A stretch of 6,334 nt of DNA from NCBI GenBank assembly GCA_937916025.1, contig CALGGX010000009.1, positions 1 to 6,334 on the forward strand. Reading direction: 5' to 3'. This document shows positions 6,200 through 6,334 of this stretch, one piece after another; within the stretch, counting starts at the first letter, position 1, and the number at the start of each line of letters is the position of its first letter. Origin of the DNA: an uncultured Selenomonadales bacterium (GTDB lineage: Bacteria; Bacillota_C; Negativicutes; Selenomonadales; Selenomonadaceae). A program made the position numbers and the translations under genes. The notes under the pieces were generated by a model. That model was not told the DNA's origin. It saw only the letters and a list, made by a program, of their open reading frames with translations, and searched no databases.

Positions 6200-6205
6200 C
6201 GTGTC

Positions 6206-6229
6206 TGCATGAATGAATACGCGATATCC
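6206..6229 (+). repeat. Direct repeat B, inside the antisense RNA gene
   Basis: TGCATGAATGA (6206-6216) and GCGATATCC (6221-6229), with a four-base spacer (atac) in place of the five in repeat A. Twenty bases are identical to repeat A. It lies just beyond the terminator, within the region transcribed from the opposing promoter. Confidence 0.9.
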
Positions 6230-6272
6230 GTACGTATACAGTTCTGTGTAGTTATCTTTAACCTGCATTTAT

Positions 6273-6301
6273 ATGATAGCATTGTTTCAGTCAATTGGCA
6301 A
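6273..6301 (-). promoter_or_regulatory. Sigma70-type promoter of the antisense RNA
   Basis: On the minus strand TTGCCA (6301-6296), a 17-base spacer and TATCAT (6278-6273), five of six -10 matches. The start would be near 6266. There is no credible minus-strand gene before the terminator, which is why a non-coding product is proposed. Confidence 0.65.
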
Positions 6302-6334
6302 GCAATTTTTTCGACGCTCGCAATCACTCTTCAT

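Larger units (their letters stand above)
6155..6266 (-). ncRNA. Predicted antisense small RNA (antitoxin-like), ends approximate
   Basis: Transcription from the minus-strand promoter at 6273-6301 should start near 6266 and stop in the hairpin at 6159-6199, giving an RNA of about 110 nt. Near its 5' part it contains the complement of repeat B (6206-6229). This can pair with repeat A in the peptide mRNA over 11 + 9 bases, covering the AUG. Its 3' end is fully complementary to the mRNA's terminator hairpin, because both use the same DNA. No convincing reading frame fits within it: the ATG at 6268 lies at or before the predicted start site, has no ribosome site, and its frame runs through the terminator. 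RNA II of the pAD1 par locus has this same layout. Existence is inferred from sequence. Confidence 0.6.

Noticed and set aside
6032..6268. 78-codon minus-strand frame from ATG 6268
   Set aside because: The ATG sits at the predicted transcript start without a ribosome site, and the frame runs through the GC-rich terminator and antisense to the peptide gene. A non-coding RNA explains the promoter better.
6292..6308. Weak hairpin AATTG/CAATT followed by T-run
   Set aside because: Only five AT-rich pairs; unlikely to terminate, and it overlaps the -35 region of the antisense promoter.
1..6334. CRISPR arrays, tRNA or rRNA genes, insertion sequences
   Set aside because: None seen: no regularly spaced repeats, no clover-leaf-like segment, no transposase frame or terminal inverted repeats.

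Overview
The window is about 6.3 kb of chromosomal bacterial DNA with moderate GC content and strong Shine-Dalgarno sites. The genes are tightly packed. The mix of a type II NADH dehydrogenase, a TalC/FSA-type aldolase relative, recX, cbiA and sigma70-type promoters fits a Firmicute, perhaps a Negativicutes-like lineage. That placement is an inference from gene style, not a database match.

Layout. Positions 1-1434 (+) hold the 3' two thirds of an NDH-2 gene (ndh) followed by a short TalC/fructose-6-phosphate-aldolase-like gene whose catalytic lysine position is Val. Positions 1414-3401 (-) hold a two-gene operon: a polytopic membrane protein that looks GT-C-like, then a UbiA-family decaprenyl-phosphate phosphoribosyltransferase-like enzyme. 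They are coupled by an ATGA overlap, which suggests polyprenyl-phosphate-linked pentose chemistry at the membrane. From about 3420 to 3470 there is a compact divergent promoter region. Positions 3494-4144 (+) encode a lipoprotein. Positions 4126-5905 (-) hold a recX-cbiA operon with a one-base gap. Two convergent gene pairs overlap at their 3' ends, by 21 and 19 bp.

The most striking part is 5936-6301. A 33-codon ORF (6010-6111, +) has a good promoter and a very strong Shine-Dalgarno. An anti-Shine-Dalgarno stretch at the predicted 5' end of its mRNA can pair with that site. A GC-rich hairpin follows, able to act as a terminator in both directions. From the far side a second promoter (6273-6301, -) fires back into the same terminator and should make a small RNA of about 110 nt. 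A direct repeat of 20 matching bases (11+9) occurs once across the ORF's start codon and once near the 5' end of the opposing RNA, so that RNA would be complementary to the start region of the mRNA. This is the architecture of the enterococcal pAD1 par (fst/RNA II) type I toxin-antitoxin locus, but with a peptide that does not look like Fst. It is the best candidate for an undescribed system here.

Nothing was recognised in the last 33 bases (6302-6334) beyond sequence upstream of the small-RNA promoter.
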